Source of the DNA: Lucifuga dentata
Lineage: Eukaryota > Chordata > Actinopteri > Ophidiiformes > Bythitidae
Length of the DNA: 64,000 bases
Reading direction: 5' to 3'
Assembly (NCBI GenBank): GCA_014773175.1
Contig: VXCM01000480.1
Coordinates: 62,001-126,000, forward strand
How positions within the stretch are numbered: position 1 is the first letter of the stretch; each line of letters starts with the position of its first letter. A program made the translations under genes and the position numbers. The notes beneath the pieces are model-generated. The model did not search any database and had not been told where the DNA came from. It was given only the letters and a program-made list of their open reading frames with translations. This document shows positions 48,472-61,692 of the stretch, one piece after another.

Positions 48472-48617
48472 AATATAAGGAAGAAAATAAACAATAAAGG
48501 AAGAAAGTAAGGAACAAAAGAAGAAACAAAGGACAAGATTTAAAAGGGAAGAAAATGGAAAGAATGAGGGCAAGAAAGACAGGGAGAATGGAAAGATGAG
48601 CGGACAAAAAGGGGGAA
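48472..48617. repeat. Purine-rich low-complexity tract
   Basis: About 145 bases of mostly A and G on the plus strand, built from AAGG/AAAG-like units with few pyrimidines. Confidence 0.8.
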
Positions 48618-48640
48618 TCAGTTTACAAGGGAAAGCAATT

Positions 48641-48745
48641 CAGGTGAGGAATTGCATGCACAGATTGCTGATGCAGATTACGAGACCGGATTGTTTACAT
48701 GTTTGAGTAAATCGATTTGCAATCATATAATCTAGGTCTGTTGCT
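48641..48745. repeat. Repeat copy B, related to 33041-33148
   Basis: It aligns with copy A and is open in the same frame (GEELHAQIADADY) down to the shared TAG. It has no ATG at the matching position. The parallel frames hint at a common coding ancestor or an element fragment. Confidence 0.55.
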
Positions 48746-50163
48746 AATCATGCCAGTTATCTGATTATTCTTCCAGAGATCTCAAAAGTACAACAAAATG
48801 CAATTTCTAAATAAAACAATAATGCTAAAATTAAAATAATGCCACAGACATGTTGAATGACTCCCATTTCACTGCCATTGCCTCAGTAGATTTAGGGTAT
48901 TATGATCCTAGAAGCCTTTTAGACCCCTTCTCAAGGTCAAAATGTCAGTTAAGCTGGATTGGGGGTAGGAAACCTTTTGAGAACTTTTCCATGTCCTCCG
49001 CTTTGAGGTTGCTTTTGTTTGGGTCCAGAGCAGCCACCTCAGCTGGCGTCTGTCTGTGGGGCTTTGCTGAGTCACACTGCATCTAATGGACAACATCTGC
49101 TACCGCGCTTTTTACACCCAAGCTTCATAGCACTGATATGTGTGCCTGCATTTGGGGAAAGATGAAAAATCAGTCTTGGGATTTTAATGGGATCCTAACC
49201 ATTTGAATTTCAATTCCTTCTTATCATATTGAAGCTTCAGTTTTCACTATCTATAGTCTTTCAGTACAGCACATCCTTTGCATTATCTGCCCTAAACTTC
49301 TGTCCCTCTTTCTCCATATTAGGTAATGTTATTAATCTCCAAAATCCTGATCTTAGCCTTGAATTTCTAACACATAACATATAAGAAGCTATTTAGGTGA
49401 TCAGATGGGGTTGGGAATTTTTTTTTTTTTTTTTTTTTTTCTTTCTGAGAGTAGGACACAGTATTTTTTTTATTCAATACCAATTCTAAAACAATACAGT
49501 TTAAACAAGTCAATACATAATACCCTGAATTAAATTATTCTTTGTGCATCATTTTATGTGATTTTATCCTTTTCAATTGAGTAAACTACAGACTGACTGA
49601 GTCTAAAGGAAATATAAACAAGACAGTTTTTATCCCTGTCTGTTCATAGCTTACAGTCTGTTGATAGCAAAATCCCTGTATGAATTTTGTTTACATTGAT
49701 GCGCTTCTTAGCATTCTACCATTTGTCATAATCCAGAATAAACAGGGATAAAGTGTAAAGGAAAAGCTGTGAAAATAGCAGCGTCCATGTTAAATAATCT
49801 AAATCTTGATCAAATACCCCTGTGATAAGTAGGCTATGCATTGATATAAAGAACAAGGCTGGCTGTTGAAATTGGAATGCAACCAACTGAAACGATTTGA
49901 TACTACAGAGTATAGAAAAATACCTAGATCTGACAACTGATTTAATCTCATCAGTTTCAAAATAAAGATTTGAGCATAGTAAATGCTGCATGTTATTTTC
50001 TTTTTGATAAAATTAGAATTATGAAAGTAGAATATAAACTCAAGACTTTGTTTATTAAAAACAGGTTTGACAAAAGTATAACTGGAAAAACAGGTATTGG
50101 TATTGACAATTTAATTTTTTTTTAAACTATACCCCCAAAAATACCCGGTTTAAGCAGTTTGAA

Positions 50164-50182
50164 TCTCTCTCTCTCTCTCTCT
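50164..50182. repeat. (CT)n microsatellite
   Basis: About nine CT units, some 340 bases upstream of the tanc2 coding-exon acceptor. Confidence 0.9.
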
Positions 50183-50519
50183 TTCTCCCACAAATAGTGG
50201 GCTGGTGACTGAGAAGTCACCATGCTGTGTATAAAAAAAAAAAATCAGTTGACAAATGCAGGATAAAATTCAGCGCATGTTTGACATTTAACTCAGTTCA
50301 GTATTTCAATATTTCACACACAGCTACCATTCATTGAAGTGTTTTGAGTCTCCTTTCCTGACAATCTATATTTATTGTATTACACTGGTATCCCTGAAAA
50401 TAGGTTTAATGAATGAATCCTGTTAAGTAAGTCAGTTTCCTCTCTTAAGACAACAGTTCACTATATTGTAGGTACTGTCACAAATGTTAATGTTTACTAT
50501 CTTTGTTTTTCCTCAACAG

Positions 50520-50624
50520 ATTTTTCTGTAGTCTAGTCCAGGGCATCTGCTGCAGCCATGTTTAGGAACAGCTTGAAGATGCTGCTGACGGGGGGGAAAG
50601 CCAACCGCAAGAGTCGCAGCAGTG
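50520..50624 (+). CDS. tanc2: tanc2 first coding exon (protein N-terminus), 3' partial
   Basis: TANC2 is a large postsynaptic scaffold with P-loop ATPase, ankyrin and TPR regions that binds PSD-95-type proteins. Only its start lies here. The exon begins after AG at 50518-50519. It has a 38-base leader and ATG at 50558 in a good context, and encodes MFRNSLKMLLTGGKANRKSR plus SS. It ends one base into the next codon, before GTGAGT at 50625. The first 14 residues match the vertebrate TANC2 N-terminus as I recall it, and the phase-1 exit fits the human exon boundary. No further coding exon is certain before the window ends. Adjacent marchf10 supports the assignment. Which fish duplicate (a or b) it is cannot be told. 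Confidence 0.9.
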
Positions 50625-51257
50625 GTGAGTCTGCCTTCTGATGCCAGCCACAAACAATGACGCGTCTGCCTGTCAGCACACAGGATGTGTTTACTGCCTC
50701 TATGGGAGCATTTGAAGAAGCAGGAGCTCACAACTCAGGAAATGAAATGTATTTTGGTTTAATCTGTGACCGCTAAAAGACCCCTTACAGCCTGAGTTCC
50801 GCTTAGAATAGTTAATTCATCTAAAACGAACCATGCAGGAAGTCTACTGAAGTTAACTGCTCCCTTCCAGTACCAGTTTTTCCATGATAAATTCACAATG
50901 GAGGATGAGTGGCCCCTGATTGTTTGATGTGTGATGATCATAAACTGATTGGCTCAAGTAGAGATAAGGAGCCATTTTTAATGACACATTATGTTAAGCC
51001 TTTAGTATTTTTTGTACTACTTGTAAGAGTTACCGTTGTCATTTTTCAATTTAATCTACTTGTCCTTAACTTCTGATCTGTTGCTTTTGATCCAAGCTCA
51101 TTTTCTGAGCTTTAATGAAGCCTTTCACAACATTAATGAACTGACAATATACATTCAGCACTTCTAGCAGCTGTTTCACAGTAAGAGCTTTAAACCTGTG
51201 AATCAGGAAGACTTTTACTGTGAAGCAGCAGGAAATGTAGTTATAATGTAGTTATAC

Positions 51258-51671
51258 ACAGGCAGTTCCTGGGTTATGAACAAGTTCCATTCCCACGGCT
51301 GTTCATAAGTCGGATTTGTACGTAAGTTGGAATAGTTACATAAGGTGTGTATCTAGCGTATATATTTTACCGTTCTATGCATAAGAAACACTTCCAGATA
51401 TACTAAAACATCTTAAACATAATAATACCGCTGAACCGCNTTCTATGCATAAGAAACACTTCCAGATATACTAAAACATCTTAAACATAATAATACCGCT
51501 GAACCGCTGACGTCGCGCAATGTTTTGATGTGCGTCGCAAAGTAGTGCGGCATTCGTGATTACGAAATATTGTATGTAACTCGAATTTTTAATTTAATAG
51601 GCTTTATGGCGGTCGGTTCGTAAGTACAGATTGTTCGGAAGTTGGACGTTCGTAACTCAGGGACTGCCTGT
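51258..51671. mobile_element. Non-autonomous DNA transposon with terminal inverted repeats
   Basis: The left end reads ACAGGCAGTTCCTGGGTTAT and the right end is its near-inverse (AACTCAGGGACTGCCTGT). Internal GTTCATAAGTCGG/GTACGTAAGTTGG-like pieces recur in both orientations. There is no transposase ORF. The interior includes a 67-bp duplication around N at 51440, so the true length is near 346 bp. The target duplication is unclear; a Tc1/mariner-like or hAT-like origin is possible. Confidence 0.7.
51373..51507. repeat. 67-bp direct duplication around a single N
   Basis: 51373-51439 equals 51441-51507 with N at 51440. It is a probable assembly artefact inside the transposon. Confidence 0.85.
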
Positions 51672-54600
51672 GCTGGTAATACACACTCAACACTTCTTGC
51701 AGCTGTTTCATTATTAAGAGCTGTAGAGCTGTGAACCACTGGAAGGCTTTTACTGTGAAGCAGCGGCAGGAAGCTTTTACCTTAATCACCATATTTAGTG
51801 ACCAAATGCTGACCAACTAACAAAAACATTGTTTTTTCTTTTTGTTAGTGGATCAGTTTTAAGAGAGCAATAAGTTAGATGAAGAGGTGCAGCTGACAGG
51901 TGCTTATTATAGTAAACAACGTCATCATGCCAATCCTGTCATGTAGAAACATGGTTGGTATTGTACCTGCATTATAGATTGCTCACAGCATGGAGCAGCA
52001 TAAGTGTTCTGTAAAATGCATGTGTAACCCAGACCATATAGTGTTAACAGCTGTGAAATGATTAGCCATTCAGATTGTCAGATCATAAACAATTAACAGG
52101 TGGGAAATGAATAACCAGTCAGATTACATAGCAGTGTTACGCTGCTAAGTTTGTGTATGCAGACAAGCAGACGCTGAGAACCTATTAGAGTGAGAGGACC
52201 TACTGCTGATTGTTAATACAGGTGTCCTAGAGAGGGTCGTTTGCTATAATCAGTTGAGTGAAACCCCATGAAACACCGGGATTGGTCAGGTTTTTTTTAT
52301 TTTTGTTTGAGCTGACTTCATTGAATTTGATGGGCAGCCTACCCAGTTAGGAACCTCCATAATGGATTGAGGACTGAGCCAGAGTATTGAACCATATTTT
52401 CCATTCTGCCACAGTTTTAGGATAAGAAGAAAAAACCTCCAAACTGCACAAGGAGAACAGCAGTTTTCATCTTCCATGCACTGCCCCATTCAAACCTCAA
52501 TCAGACTATGACTGAAAAACTGCAGTAATGGTGGAATTAAGTTACTATAAATAGTAACTGGAGATTTTGTAGTTGATGTCAGTTATAAGTCAGTTGTAAG
52601 TTGTTGATTTTAATTGTAGATACAGTGTAAATTGATATTAATATATTTGTATTTTACATTATTGAATTGAATCCAAATTCAGAGCTAGATTACAGAAGCT
52701 TCGGGTGCACCCATAATCTAAAACAGACCAGAGAGACTAGAGATCCATAAACCTGCAAAGAGAATAAAAGAAACAAATTAATTGTATAATCTTTTATTAC
52801 TTAAGTTGTGATCACTTTTATTTTCATTTTTTTATTTGTTCAATATTATCTGAAATACATGGTACTAGTTTTATACATTTTCAGTCTTCAATGTGATTAT
52901 TTTATATTGTAAATTGGACCCTCCTTGCCTCCTCCCTCCAAGTCTAGTACCATGTATTAGTATCTATCTGATCCTGGTCCAAAATATGCAGTTATCTGTC
53001 ACAATTTTTTTAATATATAAACACAGTAGACGGGTACTAGTATCTACACTTATCTGCCATAACTGACTTGACAAGTGCTGGTCAGCATTCAGCAGCGCAG
53101 CAGATCGTTGCAGACTGCAGTCATCAGTCAGAACCGTTTGTGTATTGATTTACAATTGACGTATGCATTGGTTCACAGACCAACAGTTCACATTCCGTTC
53201 ATCCCTTTGACTAAAGATGAGTAAAATAAAACTTCAGCTGAAGTAGCCGTATTTTTCTGAGGTCTTTGCTCTTGGAAAAACACATTGAACTCTTTGTTCC
53301 TATAAATCAATGTCTGTCAGTCAGACTCTTACTTCAAGGAACAAGTCTTTGATGCAGTAAAGAATCCAGCCATTAGCAACAATTCAGAAAGCTGCGTATT
53401 CATTTTTGTATGGCTGTTATTTGAATGTAATAAGTTTCTGATTGTTTCCAGACAACAACCTCGACTCTCTTAACTCCCTCTTCTAGACAGCCTCTTTATT
53501 ACAGTGTGAAAACTTACCTTCGAAAGGCTTTTTTCCAGGAACCTGCATGACCTGTGCTGATGAATTAATCTCAAATCTTGAGTTCTGCATTTTGCCATCA
53601 AAAGATGGAATAGTGAACATCCTTGATGTCACCACTTCCTCCCTTCATCTGCACTATATAAAATGGATGACATGGCTACGAATAATCAATGTTTAAAATA
53701 TTATTAGCAATAGTTTGGGATGTTTGTTTAACAACACCCTTTACTGTGGTAAATGATGCACTTTTTGACCCACAGGCGTTTTCATAAAATGCCTTATTTA
53801 TCTACTGTGCATTATGTGTGGTTTTGTTAACAGTATTAGTTTTTTATTGCTATTTTCTTTAATATTTTGATGTTTTATTATTTATTTGTATATTAATAAA
53901 TATAGGCTAACAACTTGTCACTCAACCCTGGTAGTTAATATCAAGTGGGCTTCAACAGTTCACTTTTATTTTGAAGTCCTTCTTGGTGCTGGTAGAGATC
54001 TTCCTGTGTCTCTTCAGGATGTTTGTGTGCATGTGCTCGTTTGTTTGTGTATTTATGTGTGAAGTGGAAAGGAGAGCAGGCAGGTGGTGCATGGCTGAAT
54101 CACCCTCCAGCCTTTTCATATTTGCTGCTGTCACTTTTCAGCGAATCCACTCCTCTCAGCAGACAAGTGCTGCTCTTACAATCTGTCTCCTTCACTGGAA
54201 CATCTGTATCCAACCAACTAGGACACACACACACACACCAACTCTTTTAAACATTATTTAAACACATCATTTTTTCTAAACTGCTGTCACTGCATCCCAA
54301 AGACAATAAGTACCAGCTTACAACTGACAGGGGGCGCTAGAGAACAATACCCACTGGTCCCTGCTCCTGTGGGAGGAGCTCATGGCTCAGTGGGAGGACT
54401 TGTCACTCTGAAAACTGCTGAAAACTTTGAATGAATGTGAAATAAGCCAGATTTGCCATGATGAACTAATTTCTATCTATTATCTTTCAAATATCTTACA
54501 GGTATCTCCCTTCAGTGATCATTGTGTGTATTGATCTCTGTAGCAAAATATAAAAAAAGAGCTTTCTCTGTCTAACTGCTCTGACAAAGTCATATGAGCT

Positions 54601-54672
54601 AAAGTTAGTGAAGAGGTGAATGGCATTTTTTAAATTGAATAACACAGATAATCTGCTCTGATTGTGATGACG

Positions 54673-54701
54673 CTGAATTGTACTGAATTGTACTGAATTG
54701 T
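54673..54701. repeat. Three tandem copies of CTGAATTGTA
   Basis: A 10-bp unit is repeated almost three times. Confidence 0.85.
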
Positions 54702-56655
54702 CTCTCACCAATGAAGAACAGGGTGTTGTCTCTGGAGGGGAACTGCATCGTGCTCGTAGTGTCCTGAAACGCTATCATTATCAGTTGTTAGTCAGCCTGT
54801 TCTCGCTACCATTCTTCTCAGTCCAGCCATACGATGCTTAATCAGACACGATTCAGGATCTGAAGGGAACGCTCACACATATAATCTCACACCCTGAAAT
54901 TCAGACAAATGTTTTTCAGTTGCTGCAACAGCAGCTCTTAGATGTCAGAATCTTGTTCTGAATCTTCCCATTAAGAGACAGATCAGACGACAACCAGTGT
55001 GTGTATGCAAGCCATCTTTGTGTCACAGCAGCCCCCAGTTTCTGTTGCCTGTGGCAGTTTGGTGTATACAAGCAAACCCACTGGGTAGCACTCAGCCAAA
55101 ATATGAATGAGAAGCAAAATGTCCCCTCTGGTCTCAGATGATACATTCATTGCGTCTCAGAGACATGAACTCACTTGCCGTACTCACTGCCTTGTGAATG
55201 GAAAATGGAGTCTTTTGTTTTATTTCTTGGTGTTCTGGGTGAAGTTTTGACTGCCACCGCCTTGCATCATGAGGTGATGAGGTGGATTTAGACTTGAAAG
55301 AAAGTCAGCAGTCTGACATTTCAATTACTGTTTATGGTGCTGGCTGATTGGGAAATGAGAAATGTGGTTGAAGGTTAGGGGCGTGTGGATGAGGAGCTGT
55401 TGCATGACTAATTGGGNGGGGGGGGGTAAGAGTGAGATGAGCCTGGCAGTGGACCAAACATGACATCGTCTGCACACATGCTCACACCAGGGATGTAAAT
55501 TAATTTCTGATTAATTAATTTAGATTCCTTTTACTTACTGAAAAAAGGAAGCTATGCCCTAATGGTGAACATTTTGCTGACATGATGCCAACTACCACCT
55601 ATGCATACTTATAACAGCTATAACGATCATCCACATTTTGCTTTAGCTGTCACAGGTGCCTTTCATCTTTGTTGTGCTCTTGGTTAAAGGAAATTATTTT
55701 AGATCTTTACTGAAAAAATACCCAGATGTTTTAAGAAGGAACCATTCAGTTGAAAAAAATTTTCATGCAGATTTTATTTTGCCATGTACCCAAAATGATT
55801 TCTGCTCTTTTCATTGTAATAGAAATAATAGAAACCAATAGAATGTGAAGAGAAAACTAATTAATTATGCATCCATGCTCTTCAAGACAAGATAAAATTG
55901 TTAAAAATAAAGTTAAAATGTGTGTTCATGCTGAAATTTCTATTTTTATTATCTGATTTGTACAAAAAAAGGTATTTTTACTCTCAGTTTTATAACCACT
56001 TTTTTATTATTCAAAATAAATACTAGAAAATTCCTTTAAAGATCTTCATGAGGCACTGAGAAGGATGCTTGTAAAACTCACTGATTTTGATGAATCTTGA
56101 TCTAGATTTAAGAACATACTTTTATCAGACTTCAGACCTGTTCTTCTTGTTCATCTGTTTTGTAGCTTTTCATTTCTTAATGAAGAATGTAAAATGCCCT
56201 ATTTGGTGTCACTGTACCCCAGAAGTGTGACATTAATGACGACCTCCTCATTTTTCTTCAGTCATTCCTGGAACATTCCGGTAAATAAGACAAGACTGCA
56301 GGCAGCAGGTGTCTGACAGGAATCAAATTGGTCCGCCTAATCATGGCACTCTAATTGATGGCTCATTTTCCACAGTGGTGCAGAAATCTAATTAGAGATC
56401 AGCAGATCAGCAAACAGGTTTTGAGCTGTAAAGGCACAAGAAGTGACAAAACAGCTAGACCTAATGTAGTGCCAAACATGCTGTAATTATGGGTACTAGG
56501 TATTTTTAGTCAAGTCAAATGACATTTGATTAGTGTCTAAAATATCAAAAATAGTGACAAACACCCAGCACATGTTCCCAGAGCCCAGGGTGATGTCTTC
56601 AGATTGTTTGTTTTGTATGAATGTTGGTCAAAAAAAACTGAATTATTTTTCTTTT

Positions 56656-56680
56656 GATGGATGGATGGATGGGTGGATGG
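56656..56680. repeat. (GATG)n microsatellite
   Basis: GATG/GGAT units with one GGTG variant. Confidence 0.85.
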
Positions 56681-59600
56681 CTATATTTTTGTTTTGAGAA
56701 AAGTGTTCTTTGGCATTCATGTACTCTTGTTTTGTTCTTGTCGTTTATGTTAATGTTAGTTTTTTCAGTCATTTATAGATGGTATCTTTGATATGGACTA
56801 TCAAAAGCAAATAGATAAATTTCCATTCAAGCCAAATATACAGTTTCTATGGCTTGGAAAGGCCCTAAAAAGCTATTAGCCAGTGGAGGAAGGAACTTCC
56901 ATTCTATGGACAAACTGACAGGTTATGTTGGGTCCTCCTTTGAATAATTACTCTCTGATAAAAAAACAAAACAAAAAACAGTTATATAAAGATCTGGATA
57001 GTGAACCACTGTAAATCAAAATATTTGTGAAATGTTTGAACACATCTGTCCATGTTTGTATATTTATCTTGTATTATTTTGTTGTTTGGAGTCTTACATT
57101 GGCATTCTACTGTTGGGTGGTTTGCATATTTTAAATCCAAATGTGGTGGGGAAAAAATGCAAATGCAAATGTTGCAAATTTACATATATATTGCTACTTA
57201 CAAATACATATAAAGCTAGTAGTGGAATATCCAGTGAGCATTATCCAGTGACTCCACAGAAAGAAATCAGTCAGCCTTGTACAATATTATAAGATTGATA
57301 TAAGAGGCTTCAGGAGGAGCAGCAGCAGGTTAACATGAGCTGATTCTGGCTGATCTCCACAGAGTGACAGATTGGCGCCTACTGCTCCACAGAATGTCCC
57401 CTTCCGTCCTGTATTAATGAGCTCAGGAAAAATGAATGGAGGGATTTCGGTGAACTAGCTCTTGATGCAGGAACACAGTGCCCTCGCAGAGGAATACCAT
57501 ATTTAACCCTTCATTTTGCTGGTGGTCAACTACCTTCATTACTAGAGGACCTCATTTACTGTAAACTACAATGAAAAGTGTCTTTCACTGTATGAACTGA
57601 ACAACTTTTGCATATGTGGGGAAATAATATTTTAGAGTAAATATTCCATGTTATCTTGCACTGCACATTTGTAACCTTTGTACATCTAATTCTTAAATGC
57701 AGTCTAATAAAAATCAGTTTAAATGTGAATATTAAGATGTGTAAACATGAAGTACAGCTATCGGAGCAGAGTGTATCCGTGAGTCAATATGGTACACACC
57801 TGTGGAGAGGAGCATTGACCTTTGATTACTAAGGACAACAGCCTGGAGAACCTGCTGAAGCTTCTCTGCAACATGGTGTTTAGTTTTCTTTCCTCAGCTG
57901 TTGATATTTATTTTTGAAGTGCACATATGCTGTGGAGATAGAAAGACTCTGCAGCACAGATACTGTCTGCTGGTGTAATGTAGCTGTACTCTAAAATCTG
58001 TTCCAGCTAAAACATGCTGTCTTATGTAAATATGCATTTTGTCAACAGAAATGGAAAGATAGTGTTTATGAATCTGTCAGAATGAACTTGCGTTTGCCAC
58101 TTTATTTCGACTCTTTCCATTGACGATATTCTTAAATGTTTCTCTTCTCTCTCTGGAAAGCTCGTTATCTTTCATAAAGCCTTGTACAAAACTCAGTTGG
58201 GAGTTTGTATCAATGCCTTGCACTTGTATAAGTGTCAACATGAAGGGATCTCAGTAGGAAGACCTCATCACTTTCTTTCCTGTGGCCTCATCTCTCCTTT
58301 CCCTGAACAGCAAAGAAAAGGAGATGTTGTTACTCACGTTGGATCAGAGACAATATAATCGGTGTCAATCAGGTGGGCCCCTGAAGCTGCCAACCCTATC
58401 AGTGGGCACCTGTGACCTCATCACCATGTAACTATGGTAACAAAGCTGTAGGGAAGCAAAAGTGTGCTGAAGGTCAAAGACAATTCAGATGCTCTGTCGA
58501 GAAGGCTGGGGGACTGAGAGATGATGTGACTGGAGTGTCAGCTTGGCGCTTTCGTATCTCATGGAGTGTGGGAGGCACTTATGGGACCATCAGTACGGTT
58601 CAGTAGCACCACTTGTTCCACATACCATCCTTGTCTTGGCCACCCCTGAGCCTCTACGTGCTGACCTAGTTTGAGTCCTTCAGGCTTAAGACTGTAGCAG
58701 CCTCAGACCCTCTCTGTGATCCTTTGAGAGTCCTAGTATCAGATACTGAAGGTTATTTTTGGTATGTTTGGTATTAGATAGTACAACAGCTTTTTCCAAC
58801 CCTTTTTGTTATTTAAATATTTAAAAAAGAAATCATATTTTTATGACATTCTATGTACGCTATGAACTTTTTAAATAACTTTAGATATTGTTATTTAATT
58901 TTTCTTTTATTTTCTATTACCAGAAGCATATTCTGAACTGACCTCACCACTAGAAGACCCCATTTCCCAAAAACTATGGTGTGCTTCTCTTTGAACAGAA
59001 TATAGTTTTCTAGTAGGTGAAAATTGATTTCAGCTGAACTGTTCCTTTAAAATTTCTATGCATTCTACGCAAAAATTTAAATTTAAAAGGATGCTACTTT
59101 GTTTAAAACTTTTCAGGTGGTACGTGTTTTTTTTTTTTTTNCGCTGTTGTATCACCCATCATAACACAAATTCCAGTGTACACCTTATTTAGATTTTTTT
59201 TTTTTGCTGTATTATATATTAGTGTGTTACAGAATGAATCATGACGCTGAACTAAAGTCTTCAGCATTTCTAGTATTAACATCATCATAAATCTGTAAAG
59301 GCCTGACACATGTCTAAAGTCGGAACAGTTTATGTAAGATGTGGTCCATCAGCATTAACATCGCCCACAGCCAGGTCATGCATAACCTCTGACAGTGACA
59401 TTGTAAGTGGTTTGAATGCCGTTCTCACAGTGTCATATGAGTAATTCTGTTTGCCGTGTGGTATGGTGACATTTTAATGGAGACACCAACACAGGGGTGC
59501 ATGGCTTGACTGTGTCTCTCATACAGCTCATTTATAACATGAACCAGTAGGGAGTGGGCAGGATGAAGCGTGGGTAAAGAAACGTTGGTCTAACCTCTCC

Positions 59601-61692
59601 TCCACACTCTGGATCACTACGCCAATACTGGGAACTCTCTCTCCTCTTCACTGTGTTTCAGTCTGTACATTTTGCTTTCTCTACCTCTTGCTCTGCATGT
59701 TTTTCTGTTATTCCTCCATGGCCATCTTTTCCTCTCTTTTATGTCATCGAATGAGCTGTACTCTCAACCGCCAGTTGTAGGTATGCGAATACAATCCAGT
59801 GCAATAAATACAATCTTTGTGCAGCTTATAATGTTTAGTTTTGCTTGATGGAGTCAGAGAGGTGTTGATTTAGTATCAACAGGGCTCTAGATGGAAATGT
59901 TTCTGATTTCTGTATTCAGGAGTCACAACAATTGTAATAGCAAGTTTTGAGCAAGTTTGTTTTGCGAGAATCTTCCAAGTGGAGACTCCATAGTAGCTCA
60001 AACTTTCAGCCTTCCTCCTTGGTCTTTATGCTTGATATCATGCAAGCATCATTGTTAAACTTCAAAAAAGCCATTTGCTCACTCTACGCAAAGTAGAATT
60101 GGCTTTTCAGAGTAAAGTTCCTTTGTACAGTAGTGAGACTTTTAAGGATCAGACATAGTAATTTGTGAATTTTACACTTAACTCTCATCCAGAGACTTTA
60201 ACTTTAACTGGCATTGTATTTTGCCTACTCCTCCTTTGTTTTGTTAAATTACAGAGGTATTTCGCTCTGAAAGGCCAATTTTAGTCTGTATACATGTGTA
60301 GAGTCATAATCACCTGTAAGCTAGCTTTAACTTTAACTCCAAACTCACTTAAGCAGCAGCTTTTTGAAACTTTGATGGTACTGTTTTCATAATACAAACA
60401 AGAAAGGGTGAAAGTTTGAGCCACCTCAGAGCTGCCACCTTGCTTTGATTGGGACTCTGGAAAGAAATGTCAGAAATGTCATCATGTGGTCACTTTGAAG
60501 CGAGCGTCATTTTTAAAGCTGTATTTTGCTGTGTTGTGATGGATTTTATTACAATAAGAGGTGCTTCTAATATTCTGCCTCCTATAGAAACATGTTTTAA
60601 GGCACTTCAACTAACTACCTACAGCCTCAAAAATGACTCTAGAGTTCAATCACTCTCTCTGACACAGAAAAGCTGAAAATTATATGCTTCATAAAGGTAG
60701 AATTGCAGGGCTCTGGGCAGAGGGAAGACTGTATAAAGAGTAGACTTACAGCTCCAGAAAAGATTCTTCTCCTATTTCTCAGTGCACTGATGGCTCCCTG
60801 TAATATGAGCACATTTTTAGCATTTCTTTGTCTGATACTTTGTGCTGGATCTCTGTCAAGCCTCTGCTCAATGTTCACGTTGACATGATGATTTAAGGGA
60901 CGTGTTCATCGCTGAAGTGTAAAAGTGTTAGTGATGTTTAACACCTGGTGCTTTTGTGACCTCAATATGGCGTTCTTACTTAGGCGTCAACTAATCAGAT
61001 AATGTTGACACGACAGCATTTTATAGTCGTGGAAAGTGAGAGGCTTAGAACATATGGTAACCGGTGAGGCTATTCAAGTCTGTATTTGTTTTCGTAAAGA
61101 TTATCTGATGGTAAGAGGTCATTAAAAACAGCACTGTGTTTGATGTCACCTGTATTCAATTGCAGCCTTCTATATGGACTTTCTGTTAGTTCTTAACTTG
61201 GATATCTGTTGTTTTGGAAATGAGATCTAAATGAGATCTGCTTTGTCAGAAGCAACAAAAGTTTCTTTACTGGCGTCAGTCACTGGGTGAGGAAGAACTA
61301 AATGAATAGAGGGTTACTAGTTCAGTCCCAGTACTTCACTTGTGACCTCCATGTGTCTTGTGGCTCACAATTTGGCACCATATTTCCTCATTATGTGAAA
61401 ACTTTAAAGGAACTTTACCCTCCTTATTTACTTTAGTTTTTATGCAAAGAAAAGGTGTAGCTAGAACTCATTGTGTAAAAAATATATTTTTGACTGCTTG
61501 GTTTGATGGTGCACCTGATGTCTGTAGTCTGACATCTGATTCTGCATTTGCATACCTGCAGCATGTGTGCAAAGATGTTTGCACAGGTGTCAATATACTT
61601 TCATGTATTGTTTCTGTGCGCTCTTGGGGCAGTGTTGTATTTGCCAATTTGTACAGAAAAACAAAATCCAAAAAATCATGTCAGGTGGTGCA

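Larger units (their letters stand above)
41281..50519 (+). other. tanc2 intron 1, distal part II
   Basis: No exon is supported before the acceptor at 50518-50519. It has a poly-T tract (about 49420-49440), a perfect 13-bp hairpin (47693-47725), a purine-rich tract (48472-48617) and repeat copy B (48641-48745). Complex blocks at about 44520-44700 and 45340-45480 include TAATCC and TAATTAAT motifs and are candidate conserved elements only by appearance. Confidence 0.45.
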
